Assembly (NCBI GenBank): GCA_000727475.1
Contig: KL647305.1
Span: 798,856-862,855 of the forward strand
Origin: Sarcocystis neurona
Lineage: Eukaryota > Apicomplexa > Conoidasida > Eucoccidiorida > Sarcocystidae
DNA: 64,000 bases
Reading direction: 5' to 3'
The notes under the pieces are model-generated. The model did no database searches. It had not been told where the DNA came from and saw nothing but the letters and a program-made list of their open reading frames with translations. The translations under genes were made by a program, and so were the position numbers. Below are positions 47,611 through 59,493 of this stretch, piece by piece (position 1 is the first letter of the stretch; each line of letters begins with the position of its first letter).

Positions 47611-50600
47611 CGTATAGTTGGATGTCAATCTCGAAATGTGCCTGTGTGTGGATTTTTGCTGCTTGCAGCTGGAGAATGGGAAGATGTGCTACACGCACGC
47701 CATGCCTTCGCACACACAAATATGCGAGCAACTGGAACAACTGAAGCGTCACGCTGCGGAACTCATCGAAACTGTACGCTTACCTATTAAGCGTAGTCAC
47801 TTCGTTGTCTTGCAACATATTTGTGTATGGGCGCATATATAACCGTTCCTACGTGTCAATAGATATTCTGTTTATATCATTGCATCAACGTTTACCTTTG
47901 TCTAGCGGTTTCTGTCTCAATCTGTCTTCATCTGTATCTGTCTATTTCTCTGAATCTATCCATTTAAAGCTGCGTATCTATCTCTGTGTGTCGCCGTCTG
48001 TGCCCGTCTCTGACCGCCTGTGTCTAACTGTACTTGTTTCTCTCTCCTATGTAAATCTGTCTAGGTGTATTTATCTCTCTAAATATCTACCAATAGATCT
48101 GGCTCTCTGTCGTCATCTATGTATGCATGCGTATGTCCGGAGAGATCTGTAAGTATACGTCCGTGTGTGCGTGCCTATGACTGTACTCGTAGGATACTTG
48201 GATAGCCATGTAAAAAGAAGTTGAAGACTTATGTGGCTTTGCAAACCATGAGAGAGATGAATGTTGTTCGTAGCTGTGTAGAAATGGAAGACAGCGTCAC
48301 GTACGTATTATGAGATCCACATGCTGCGGAGGTCGAAGAGTCGAGACATACGTGCTCTCAGATGGCGGATGACAACACGACACAAACATTTCTTTACGCG
48401 CACCGCTTTCGGTTTGAAGTTCACCGATTTTCCGTTGAAATGCCTGCGAAAGCTCGGGCGCACACGTAACTACACGTGTTTACACCAGACTAATAGCGAG
48501 GTTGCAGTGCACATACACCGGAGATGCTTTTCACGCGTGGGCATCCAGTAGCAGTGTGAAAGCGGTACCGGGTTTTCGCAGCATTGTGCGTCGACTTTCT
48601 AGGAGCTGCTTATTATCGAATCAGAGCAAATTGGGAAGCATGAGGGCATGTGCAAGAAGTACTGTGTTTGCCACGCAGCAGGTAGGCAGGAAGCGGGAAG
48701 TGTATGTACAGCTGAAATGTAGTATGCCCGTGTGTATGAACTGGGTATTTCTGTTGCGCAGCTTGGACAAGTGAAGCTGTGGATCCAGCTGAACGTGCCT
48801 CGCATTGAAGATGGCAACAACTTTGGGGTGGGCATTCAAGAAGAAGCAATCCAGGAGCTCGCGCGTGTGGAGGATTGGGCATTTAGTTTGTACGATGCGA
48901 TATTCAAGTATTACATGGCAAGGTAAGAGATTGTGCGTGTGTGTGTCTGTATCTGTGTCTGTGTCTGCGTCTGTGTGTGTGTCGCCTTGTTTCGGCTACT
49001 TTGGCGTACACTTCTTGAAGTGTACGAAAGCCAGAGTGGACCTATCCATGCCTGCTGTGTCTGTGATATCTGATTACTTTCTGTAGACGTGTATAATCAT
49101 ACACGGAGAGAGAAAAGGAAAAATCATCACGTTTGAGTGCAGAAAGAAATATTAACGTGTATATATATATATTTATAGATGCACACGTATAAAAATATAT
49201 ATATGTATATATGTGTGTATGCATCTACAAAGCAGAATATGCGTCCACGTGTGTACTACTTCAGCTTGTGTATCTCGGCGTGTATATTTATGTGTATGTG
49301 TGCTGGCAGATAGATATGTGGGGGAAATGTATATAGGCATATGGAAAGATATATATGGGAAATCTGTAAACTCAAGGGTGTCAGTCTAGACAGGAGTTCC
49401 CTTCTCCTTGATAGGTAGCGATTACGGAGTAGAGCTCGATCCTTCCTGCGAAAGGCCGGAAAGTGCTATGTTTGTAAGTTCTGTTGTACAAATAGGGAAG
49501 CCATCGATTCCGTGAAAACCGCTCTTTTTTTCTTGTAATATCAAACGAAGGCGTGTGACACAGAGTGTCAATCCTCTAGATGAAAATTGTTAGGCAGCTG
49601 AGGTTCTTTTAGTCCTTGTATATCTGTGTATGGGCTCGACGATTGACTGCAGGGCGAAGCTGGTCACAAAAGTTCTGAAGTATCCGAACGTCGGCGATTA
49701 CTGGGAGGTACGTTGTGGCATATTCACGTGCGTACCATTCTTTATCCGAGAGAAGCACGCAGAATTTTCGCCTTCGTTTCCGTACGCTCACCTTTTTACG
49801 TGTCGACCCATGCTGAGGAAGTGAAGAGTGTACAGAAGACGTGTACGGGGCCGGTGGCCATTTAATCACATACAGAGAAGAATATGGCAGGTATGTCTGT
49901 CTGCGATAGTATGCGTCTGTCTGTTGACATCTCCGCTTTTCGGAAAGAACTGCATGGGCATGATTCACTTGGATGGTAAACAAGACATTTTTTGACATCC
50001 GCGTTTCTGTTGAAACGTATACATACATATATCTATATGGGTATTTATGTGTATGTGTGTGCTCATGTACGTATATAACATGTGAATGTTGGACATCGAA
50101 ACACATATCCCTACACATAAGTGTACGTGAACGTACATATGTGTAATATTAAAGCACGGCTTGGGTGACATCATCTCGTGACGCCACGCTACTGCTCCCG
50201 CGGCTCAGATGGACGCGCGTCCCACATCTGTCGTGCTGCTGTTGCCTCTGCGTCTCAGTTGCAAAGGCACAATGCAGCGACAGCCGTAGTTATTGCTGGG
50301 CGTGAGCGCACTTCAGCGATTTTTCCATAGACAGTTGCAGTCCTATAAACATCATACGTATGTATCTCTCCCTGTACATATAAATATATATATATATATA
50401 TATATATGTTTACAGTATGTGGTACACAGCATAGAGTGGGGTACGCATATATAAATGTGTGAGTGTGTATTGGTGTGCATGTCCACTTGTAGACGCTGTG
50501 TAAGCTTAAGAGACGCACATCCGTTCGTGTGTCTCCTTGCACCTTCGGGAGTACACGTATCAATACTCGATGCTGCAAATGTATAGAAACGCTTACGTAT

Positions 50601-53600
50601 TGATGTGAGGGTGCCAGATGCGTACCTGCAGATACCCACGTATGCACGTGTATGTGTATAGATGGGTATGTGGTACATTATAAGCTGGATATATACAAAT
50701 AGTGTATGTGTGCGGATTTCGTTATTAGCCCGCGGTTGCCTATATATGAATGGGGTTGTACGTGTGTACATACATATATATATATATATAGATAGATAGA
50801 TATACGTGTGTACCTGGTTGTGTCTAGAGGGTGGAAGTTACTCGTGTCTTCGTGTATGTTTCTCCCAACTTATTGCTGGGATCGTCTTTTGTGTAGCGCA
50901 GGGTAGTAGTTCTGCGAACAGATGAAGTTGAACTCTGTTATTCAAGAAAAAGAGAGGAAGAGACGGAGCTGGTGCTGCTGTTGCTCTGGGAAGACAGAGG
51001 AACTGCGTGTTCTGCTGCAGCCACTTGTGGGACCTGCTGACTCGCTTTTTTAAATAAATGAAGCTTGCAGCACCTCTTTCATGGTTGAGACGATCCACCA
51101 CCGCAGAAAGTCCATATGCGCAATTGCGCAACGTGTGCACGTGGGTCAGCGCTAACGTACACATATATACGTATATGCAGGTGTATGATTCTCGGGGTGC
51201 CTGCGTGGAGAAGTGTATGCTTGTAACATATAGACATTTGCGTATACATCCGCGGAAGTGGGTGTCTGTATCGTCGGCATCTTACATAGGTATGTCTACG
51301 TTTGAATCTGTATGCATGTACATATAGGTAGACGTGTGTATATGTGTGTATATATATATGTATGTTTCTGTGTAGTGTGTGCGTGCGCATATGGACAGCA
51401 AAGCAGAACGGGGTGATCATGGAACGACTTATCGTGAACAAGTACTTCTGTAAGAGACGCAATTTTCAGCGCCAGAGGAATTTCCTTCGGCGCGGTTCCT
51501 GATACACGCGCACGCGTACAAGCCTATATTTGCAAGAGTATTTTTCTCGCGTCGCAGTATACTTTCGTGAATATCCTATGTCTCTGGAACCGTGTGTATA
51601 TGTTTGTGTATATGTCCTTGCGAACACACACGGAGTCGGACAAAGCGGGCTCGTGTATGCGCCCGTTCTATTAGTGCACGCGTGTGTTCTGAATTGCACG
51701 TTCCTGTATATTAGCATCATGTCTTGGCAAATAGGTACGCCTTGGTATATGCACGTACATACACACAAGCGTACACGCGAAAATATATACATCGCGTTAT
51801 ACGTATGCATAGTTATGTATACGTGGAGGTGTATGCACTTCCGAACACTTTCTGTACGTCGGTGCGCGTACGTGCCTTCAGGCAATTCGGGAGCTGGATG
51901 AGAAGGAGTGGCTGCACCTGAAATTTACGAAAGTGGATATGCGAAACAATTACTCTATGCTGTATGACCTGCTGTGCAAGGTGAGTATGGATCTGGCGTG
52001 GACAGTCGCTTTAGTAGGCAAGGTGAAGACTGTTTTTGCTGCTGAGTCGCGTGCATCTCTCTCTCTGCCGGGGGCGTTGCGTATATCGGTATGTATGTCC
52101 TGTGCACTAGTGCCAACCGTCTGTCCGAACTGGTGGACGCGTATTCGTGCCGGTGGATGTGTGTGTACGTGCGCGCGTGCGTACTTGTGTACCTCTGCCT
52201 TCTTTGAATACGTCGCCGAGTTTGCTTTTCCTTGTTTGTACAAGCGAGCTTATATATCAGTATGTGTATATATATACATATGTGTAGAACAATGCAGCTG
52301 TCTTTACGTGGTCACATACCTGCGGACGTTGACGCCTTTGCCGGCATATACACTTGTATGTGTACATGGATAAAGATGTATAAATACAGACCTACGGATG
52401 CGTAGTATCAGTGTTTGCCAAGAAGTTCTGGGCCATTCGCGTGCGCATAAACCCAGGCGAACACGTATGCGCACACACGTCCGCCCACACGTAGAAAGAT
52501 ACACACACGTGTATTAAAGAATGTGTGGCTTTTTTTCTGCATTGTAGCTTCATGCACACACACGAAAGTCTACCTTCTTGCAGCCAGTCGTTTGGTCCTG
52601 CGCGCGTGTCGCTCCGCGTCCTCCTTGTTTAGGCTGGCCGTGTCAGCAGTCTTGCGATAGGTGGAGGAAGCGAGCGTTCTGCTAAAGTCCATCTTTCCGA
52701 CGACAGAGTGAAACACTGTAGACTCACACGACACCGGTTGCTCGTCCACTAAATCCATGTACGCGTGCCCCCAGTGTATGTGCAGGGGTACAGGATGTAT
52801 TTACGCTGACGTAGTGCAAGTATTTATTGGCTTTCGATCGATACGCGCGTGGTGCTCTCCAGCAGACCTACACTGCCTTCTGTGCCCCGGGGCCGCTGGT
52901 GTGTGTAACAGAATTCTTGCGGATACATAACAGTTTGTCGCCTGTGTACACTGCGTCCCGCTGCGCGTGTGTGACACCATCTCGTATACCAGCCGGTGTA
53001 TATGCGGTGGCTTCTGACACGTATGCAGTTTCCTCTCCCGTCTGTGAACCTGCTTTTGGTATGCGTGCGCCGGCATTTTGTAGCCTGATGCATATACACG
53101 TCGCGCTTTGTAGTCTGCAGCCTGATTTGAGGTGAATCCACTATTTCTGCCGGTGCGTATACGCCGTGACGACGTCTGTGCGTCACGGACACATGTGAAG
53201 TGCCGTCGGGTATACCTGCACAGCGGCCTCCGGTGTATGTACCTTGGGGCATACAGGGGGGGCGTGTGTATAGTAAATGTCAGCAGGTGCAGCGCGGCAG
53301 TAACATTGTTTTTGTCCCCCTGACCTGCACGTATGTCAACCAGCGTCTGCGTAAGATCGCACCGTTCTGGATTGAAAGAGTTATAGAGATATCGTAGACT
53401 TGGGGACTCGCATTTTCTTTTCGGGTTTCCTGCGTCTTCATTTCCGAAAGTAACAAAGGACTACGGGTGGTGAGCCGTGCTATATTAATGCATACAACCG
53501 TTGCTTTCGTCGCGCTCTGGCCCTTGGTGGACTCCTGTGTCTCCTGCACCTGTAGCGATCGCCGGTTGCTGACGAATATTAAAAGCGGAAGATCTGCGTT

Positions 53601-53797
53601 ATATTCTTCTCTTTTTACGTTGGACAAAATGCTGCATATTTTATTGTGCGGTTTGGTGACATTTATAGCAACTGCAGCTGCACTGCGTTGTCTCCTAAAA
53701 GTGCACTACGTGTGGATCGTTTCTTTTGCTTGAACAGAATTGGGAGAAAGTTTTGAAGCCAAAAAATGAGGACACCAGAAGCCGCATGACCTTCTGA
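43490..53797 (+). CDS. proteasome activator PA28/REG homologue, seven exons
   Basis: Forms a heptameric cap that opens the 20S proteasome gate without ATP. Exons: 43490-43675, 46002-46184, 47669-47773, 48762-48922, 49653-49707, 51882-51980, 53738-53797. All phases agree, giving 282 residues (animal PA28 is about 240-255). Helix 1 is in exon 1 (MEYEKFKKDLTRQAVLSLKD). The variable, Ala/Ser-rich insert follows in exon 2 (63-123) and accounts for the extra length. The activation-loop block PRIEDGNNFGVGIQEE lies at about residues 171-186 and nearly matches animal PA28-gamma. Then come AKLVTKVLKYPNVGDYWE and AIRELDEKEWLHLKF (helices 3-4), and the C-terminal NWEKVLKPKN...RSRMTF, whose last residues should dock in the 20S pockets. 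Apicomplexans such as Plasmodium carry one such gene. The function call is secure. Confidence 0.95.
43676..46001 (+). other. PA28 intron 1 (2.3 kb)
   Basis: Runs from GTAAGC to tctctctgcag. It contains a stretch (43670-44587) open on the minus strand for 305 codons, a CAG tract at 44547-44565, TG/TA-rich sequence near 44850-45240, and minus-strand coding-like exons described separately (45379-45905). Confidence 0.7.
45379..47377 (-). CDS. candidate antisense gene interleaved with PA28 exons
   Basis: Inferred, not recognised. On the minus strand an ATG at 47377 opens MSALKKAKTDGKEIHM..., 58 codons ending DHILSVLE|GTGCAG at 47204, inside PA28 intron 2. A strong acceptor (long pyrimidine run ending ctgctgcacag) at 45906 opens PKEKLQQSMRSKEEDRARSF... 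in the matching phase, to RPQ|GTTTCC at 45582. A third block, VLVNLRTHIQPLEK...PDKKFFHG and stop (45486-45379), also fits in phase. The product would be about 200 basic residues with no family motif. The minus strand's intron 1 would then contain PA28 exon 2. Caution: the minus strand is purine-biased here, and an alternative ATG frame at 45714 also reads through to the same end. The two blocks could be separate or spurious. Confidence 0.3.
47584..47610. repeat. (TA)n microsatellite
   Basis: A nearly perfect run of about 13 TA units in PA28 intron 2, 58 bp before exon 3. Confidence 0.95.
49708..51881 (+). other. PA28 intron 5 (2.2 kb)
   Basis: Runs from GTACGT to gtgccttcag. It is filled with TA/CA/TG alternating sequence, including a (TA)n run at about 50384-50407, and no supported gene. 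Confidence 0.7.
51981..53737 (+). other. PA28 intron 6 (1.8 kb)
   Basis: Runs from GTGAGT to cttgaacag. An earlier acceptor-like tag before LHAHTRKSTF (about 52548) also joins in phase, but its peptide lacks PA28 features. The 53738 exon was chosen because it matches the family C-terminus. Confidence 0.7.
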
Positions 53798-54948
53798 CAG
53801 AACAAGATGAACGGTTTCGCTACAGCAGCAGTGCATCTGCTAGCGAATCCGACGTCCGTGTCCGCGTGATGTGAAGGGTGTGTAACATCTGTGCATTTTC
53901 CTGTGCACGCGGATGTACGTATATATGTATATATATATATGGCAACGCGCATGGACACATATGGATACATCACTTGTGTATGGGTGTGTTCACGCGTATG
54001 TATAGAATTGTCTGCCTACGTTGAATCTGTATATCTGTTTGCCTGCGTGTGATCACGTGTGAATTCTTATCATGAAAACGGCCTCGGGAGTGAACTGAGG
54101 TGTATGCTTCCCAACTACACAACCCACCTACTGGACAGCAGTACAGGTTGACCGTGTTGTACAGTAGTGTGGATACAAATATGAATGGGCATCTGTGTTT
54201 TTTTATTGGATTCTGTGCATGTATAGATTTATAGAAAGGCGTCGCGCTTGTGTGCAATTATATGGATAAACACACCTGCCACTGTAGAGGGGGAAGAGGC
54301 GCTAGCGGGGGAAGCTCCACAGCTCCCTTCCTGCGTTAGCGCCGCCCTAAACCGACACAAGTATATATGTACATGCTTGCGTGTCTCCGTGTGTACAAAC
54401 ATAGTACGTGCTCCTGTGCACGCTTACATCCGTCCGTATACATCATTCGCATACGTGTGTGTACATGCATGTATGTGCGAAACTCTTTGTACAAACTTTC
54501 CTTTTCGGAAGTGGGAAGAGGCGTCTGCGCGGGTTCACCAGGTTTTCTGCGACACACGGCTGAGCTGGACTGAACCGTACAGAAGTGCGGAGGACGGGAG
54601 AGACTCTGTCTCGTTTGGGAAGAGCAGTTCATTGGGAAGACGGGTGAAGCTCTCCTCATTCAGAAGCACGTTTGAAAAGGACGCATCTGCATGGATTTCG
54701 TCTCTATCTATATCTATCTACATCGCCTACAAGTTACGCGATAGACGTTGTGGCAATTCCCGATTGAATTTTTGAACCAGAAATCGGTTATGCTCTTTTT
54801 TGTTGTCTGTTGCACGCCGCGTGAATGAAGGCGGCTTTTTTTATCTCTCGAGTTTGCAACGTGTTTTTTGGTGACGAAAACACACTCTTCATCGCAGGTG
54901 GACGGGTATAATACGTGTGTGCTCCCACCACTTGTGTAGATATCTCAG
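53798..54948. other. intergenic, possible upstream exon of the next gene
   Basis: A protein-like stretch at about 54510-54700 (+) (WEEASARVHQVF, SAEDGRDSVSFGK) follows tcaccag but does not join in phase to the exon at 54949. Otherwise it is TA/TG-rich spacer. Confidence 0.3.
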
Positions 54949-57900
54949 CTGCAGTAGACGCTTGTGTAAACATTGAGGTCCGACTTTTAACGTACGGGAC
55001 GTGCTCCGGAGCAGTCCTACGGTCGTGCGCGTCGGTTCCCGCGGAATGGGGCGACAGTGTCAGTAGTCCAGTAGAACCGCGACTGTCGTTTGACTTCGCT
55101 GTATTGAGAATTATGGAGGCTGCGAGTAATTTTCTCGCGGATGTACTGTAATGCATTAGGGCTCTACGTTTCTTCCAGGCGCTCGCCTCCTCGGTAGTTG
55201 CCTACCATAGCTGTAAGATGTGTGTACTTCCCTGAGTCATACGATCAAGTAGACACCTTTAGCATGTGCCTTCCATGTTTGTACAAGTTGCTAGCACGTA
55301 CGAATTTGTACACGTTTCTGACTAAAGTAAGTATCTATAAATTTTTTCAATGTAATTCTGCATAAATCTCCTCCTCGCTCCCTCCCTCTCTCTCTCTTTC
55401 TCTGTCTCTCTCTCTACGTATATATATACGTATATATGTATATATATATGTATATACACACGTATATATGTACTGGGATTTCTAGTATACGCGCACAGGT
55501 GATAAAGGGGTAGCTCTTCTCTGTTTTCCCAGTGTATTTTGACGGAGTGCCCTCGCGAGTAGGTTCGAGAGGTGCGTGAATTGAGACTGAGCGTCACATG
55601 AATAGAGACCACGAAGGCACGAATAATTCTTTACCAGATAAGTCGAAACGCAAGTCAAAATTGAATCCTCCTGAAATAAGGACTTCGAATTGCAGGAGGA
55701 GTTCCTTTTCACATATTTGGAAGCTAGTCAGTGGCGTCGCTTCGTCAACGGGAATCTACGTTGATCTTGTTACGCGTTGCGCTCGTTCGCGATAAGCTAC
55801 GCGTGACTCACAAGTTCTCTTTCGCAGAGGGCGTGTAATTTAACGTGCATCTAGTACGTGTGCTCTCTTTCATGATCTGTATTATTCTACAACTTTCGTT
55901 GCGCTTCAACCGAAAATATGCACGTCGCATCAGAGCTCTCTCGCTTGTACTGAAATGTGTACGTCGCTAAACACCAGTCACCAGCTTAGAGTGGTAAATT
56001 GGAAAGCCGTGCCTTAGGTACAGGCCGTCGCGCGCTCCCTGCCTGTGCACATTGTATCTTCGCCGCCAGACACAAGTGTGTATATTAGTGCATAGCGAGC
56101 TACATGTATACATGTGCAGATCAGGCTTTCCGTTTTCACCTCTTAACGGAATACCCCAAGTAGAACACAACATGTAGATTTTGAATCGTACACGCGCATG
56201 TATATATATATGTATACATACGCGTGTATATATGTGTGTGGTCATACGCTTGTGTTGCTCTGGAAAAAGGAATGAAAACGACAACTTCTTGTCGGGACTG
56301 GTGTACCACAGACGCCCGTGCGATTGGGGTAGTTTGTGACGTGGGGGAATTTGAGTATTATTCTCCATTGCCACACCGCGGCTGAGTCTTCAGTCAACCA
56401 TCTCGAAAAAAATGTGTTTTCAAAAAAAGCGCCTCGACTAAAACTGGAGGCCTAAAGAAACACAGACCCTGTTTAGTCGAGTTTCAGCGTTACAGTCCAG
56501 TTTCATGTAGCACATATAAAGACGCTTTCCTTCTGTTAGTAAAAGGTATTTTAAGAATGAAACACGTGACGAGAATCACAAACCGTGGTGTGAACGGCTT
56601 TGTTCTACTGTCTACCTTTCGACTCGGTGACGTACGTCAACTCCCAGGAGTGTCCTGAGCCTGAGTAGTGCATGTGTGATGGTAAATTACCGTATCCTCG
56701 CCGATGGTGGATATGCTGCTTATTGGCTCAAGCAAGAAATTACGCACCCGCCGAAAAAAATCTTGACCTCTTCAGTAAGGACTACACGCTTTTGAATATT
56801 TTGTTCACGCGAATGAAGGATGCAAGAAGAAATACAGAAAAGCGTACTGTTCCTTTGCAATACCACATGTCAGTACTCTCCCTGGATCTATAGTCAAGCT
56901 TCCTGCGTGCGAACATCTTCATGCAGAAATCTAGGTGCAGGCTGCCCGTGTACCTATTTGTCTGTATGCGTTTGCATACGCGTGTGCGTAGAGATCGGCA
57001 GAAGCATGAATTTCTGTATGTGTGTGTTGGTACGTGAATCTATGCAAATGTTCATCTGCCATATATGCGTACGCCCTTATCGACGCTTCCATTCACTCTT
57101 GTATAGCTGCATTTCGACTGCGAAAGTGAGGACTGGTGAGAAGGGCCTTGCTGCAGTTGATCTCTCGGTGCACGTGGATGACATTAGAACCATATGTGCA
57201 GGCAGGTTACTCGACACAAAATGAGGAGATCATCCTCACTAAACGTTGCACGATGTAAGTGCGTACGGCCGTGCTTGATCTACATAGATTTTGCTCTGTA
57301 GAAGAAAAACTGGCTTGCTTGTTCGCGCGGCAACAGTGGGAACAGCGTACGAGTCCGTGCGAAACCCTCCTTTATCTGGGCCTAAGGAGGTGGCTGAAAG
57401 GAGGATGCCGCCGAAGAAAAGGGCGAGATTTCCTTAAGGCGTTAGCAAAGCTGCTTTTCAGCCTGCAGCCCAAAACATCTAGCATGACGACTCCGTCTCT
57501 CGTGAGAGTAGCAGGAGACTTGTTCACAGTTTTCCGTAGTCAGGCTAAGCTGAGGAGAAAATTCGTGCAGCGACTCCGCGACCACCAGCGCTGCAGTACG
57601 GGAATGCTCATCATTAGTCTTTTATTACATCGCGCGGCTCACGAGTGCACAGACACAGACAGAGAAACTGAGGTGAATAAGGGGGGAGACGATAGGACCG
57701 GGGTGTGAATAAATACTGTCTCAGGCATGCGTGTGTACGCGCACATACGTGGATGTATATATATGTATATATATGTATATATATACATATATATATACAT
57801 ATCTATATCTATGCCTATATCTATATATATATATATATATATATGTGTCTGTGCGCACATAGGAGTAAGCGTGTGCCTCTCAGATTCGATAATGTTCCTT

Positions 57901-58798
57901 CTAACATGTTTGCTTACAAGAATTTTGCAGTGATGTATGAAGTTGACTTCTCTTTCTATGCCGTATTGAGGGGTAGGAGGGCGCGTTTCCGTTGTATTGC
58001 TGGCGCGTGCAGCGCCTTTAACAATCGGAGCGTGCACGCCAAGATATCTACTCACCTCAGCGACAAATTCTTTAGTATGCTTACTCCGAAGGTATGCTAT
58101 CCCATCTCCGTGGCGGTGCACTTTTCTGTTGAGAAAGGGGCCCTCTGTTTGGTGACCGTGTGGAGCTAGGTTTCAGTTTCGGAATACTACAGTGGTCAGA
58201 TTGAGGAAAGTGTATACCTGGTAAATGCGCTGCAGGGAAAGAACTCGTACGCATGACTGCTTTTGATTTCACGCGTTATTGGTAAGCACTTGTATATATG
58301 TTTTCTCTTAGTTACGCCTAATGACTATTTAGGGTCAAGTGACGCATCCTACTGAACACTTTGACGTCTCTGTGCCTTCGTTGCGCGGCCAAGATAAATG
58401 CCACTACGTCTACGTACACATGTGACAGCACGCATAGATGGATAGACGCGAATCCATCGTACAGCTTGCAGAAAAGAAGCGCATTTAACTGCGTGTGCGA
58501 GTTCATATGGCCTAGGCGGAAATTTCGGCGAAGTTTGTCGAGTACTGACATGCAGGAATGTTTGCTCCTGTGACAGCTAGACCAGGAGCTATACACGTAC
58601 AGGTACCTTGTGTGGCAAGAGGTAAACATTATCTGCTTGTAGGTGTGGCGATACAAAGTGCTTCATCGCACAAATATACTGTGAATCTGTGCTGTGCTAC
58701 ACGTACTCAAGAACGAACGTGCTGTTTGTATACAGGTGTGTGTGGAGATGCTGCTGCAGTGCATTCTAGCCCAGTTCGTCTGCAAAGCTCAAGTATAA
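54949..58798 (+). CDS. unidentified multi-exon gene, 5' incomplete
   Basis: I do not recognise the family. Proposed exons: 54949-55125, 57302-57672, 57921-58091, 58333-58413, 58577-58621, 58736-58798, ending in TAA. All five joints keep frame, giving about 265 residues. Peptide landmarks: VNIEVRLLTYGTCSG, EPRLSFDFAVLRIMEAA, KEKLACLFARQQWEQ, GRDFLKALAKLLFSLQ, NFAVMYEVDFSFYAVL, HFDVSVPSLRGQDKCHYVY, LDQELYTYRYLVWQE and VCVEMLLQCILAQFVCKAQV. The middle is helical and basic, the later part strand-rich. Exon 58577-58621 is only 45 bp but has good borders on both sides. The 57921 acceptor competes with ones at 57862 and 57869. The 55125 donor (A|GTAATT) is the weakest. Upstream exons are unplaced. 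Confidence 0.4.
55126..57301 (+). other. proposed 2.2-kb intron with other coding-like stretches
   Basis: Holds a CT/TA-rich block (55370-55470), a 65-codon ATG frame at 55598-55795 and an ATG at 56679 (VNYRILADGGYAAYWLKQ) ending at a GTAAGG donor. Any of these could be exons I have not linked. Confidence 0.3.
57756..57845. repeat. TA/TACA microsatellite
   Basis: About 90 bp of (TA)n with tatgta and tacata units in the proposed intron before the exon at 57921. Confidence 0.9.
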
Positions 58799-59108
58799 GA
58801 GCGCGAGCCCACACAGTCGTAGTTCAGTTCATGACGCTGTCCACCGTAAGGTCTGATCAGCGGTCAGTGTAAGTTCTTCAAGCACCTGACGTTTGGAAAG
58901 CGCCCAAATGGTACAGCTGTATTTGTAGACATGTATGTATGTCTCCATGGATACATATATATATATATATATATAAAGGGAGAGACACGCAAGCGAACGT
59001 ATATATATATGTATGCAGAAAGACAGATAGATACTTTCTGATATGCACCCATGTTGGCACAGGTGTGAAAACATAAGAAACTCTCTGGTGTATGGGTGGA
59101 TGCATCCA
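58799..59108. other. short intergenic spacer between convergent genes
   Basis: The plus-strand gene ends at 58798 and the minus-strand MORN gene ends at 59109. The 310 bp between contain a (TA)n run at about 58956-58975 and no supported feature. Confidence 0.5.
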
Positions 59109-59457
59109 TCAAGCGGTTGTGGTGGTCCACTTCAGTTCGATTTGTTGCGCAGGTACGGGGTCATCGTCAGGCGTGTCGTCGAGCGGCATAACTCGCTGCG
59201 AGTATATGCCCCTTAAACACGTCCCACTGGGGAAAATCCAGCTTCCCAAACCAGAGGGTTTATTAAACTGGAATCTACCTTCGAACCGCGTGCCATCAAC
59301 CCAAATCCAACTACCTTCAACCAGGGAACCATTCGCCCAGGTGCCTTTGAGCTGCGTACAACACGGGTAAAAAGAAGAGAAGAGTGGGAGAAGAGCTGAA
59401 GAGCTGGTTGATCAGTAAGGTTCTACTGCCTGCTGTTGATCAAAGGACACAGGCTAC

Positions 59458-59493
<36 letters not shown>

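Noticed and set aside
52548..52800. Alternative last exon for PA28 after cattgtag
   Set aside because: It joins in phase but encodes LHAHTRKSTF-type sequence unlike the family. The exon at 53738 gives NWEKVLKPKN and a proper C-terminus.
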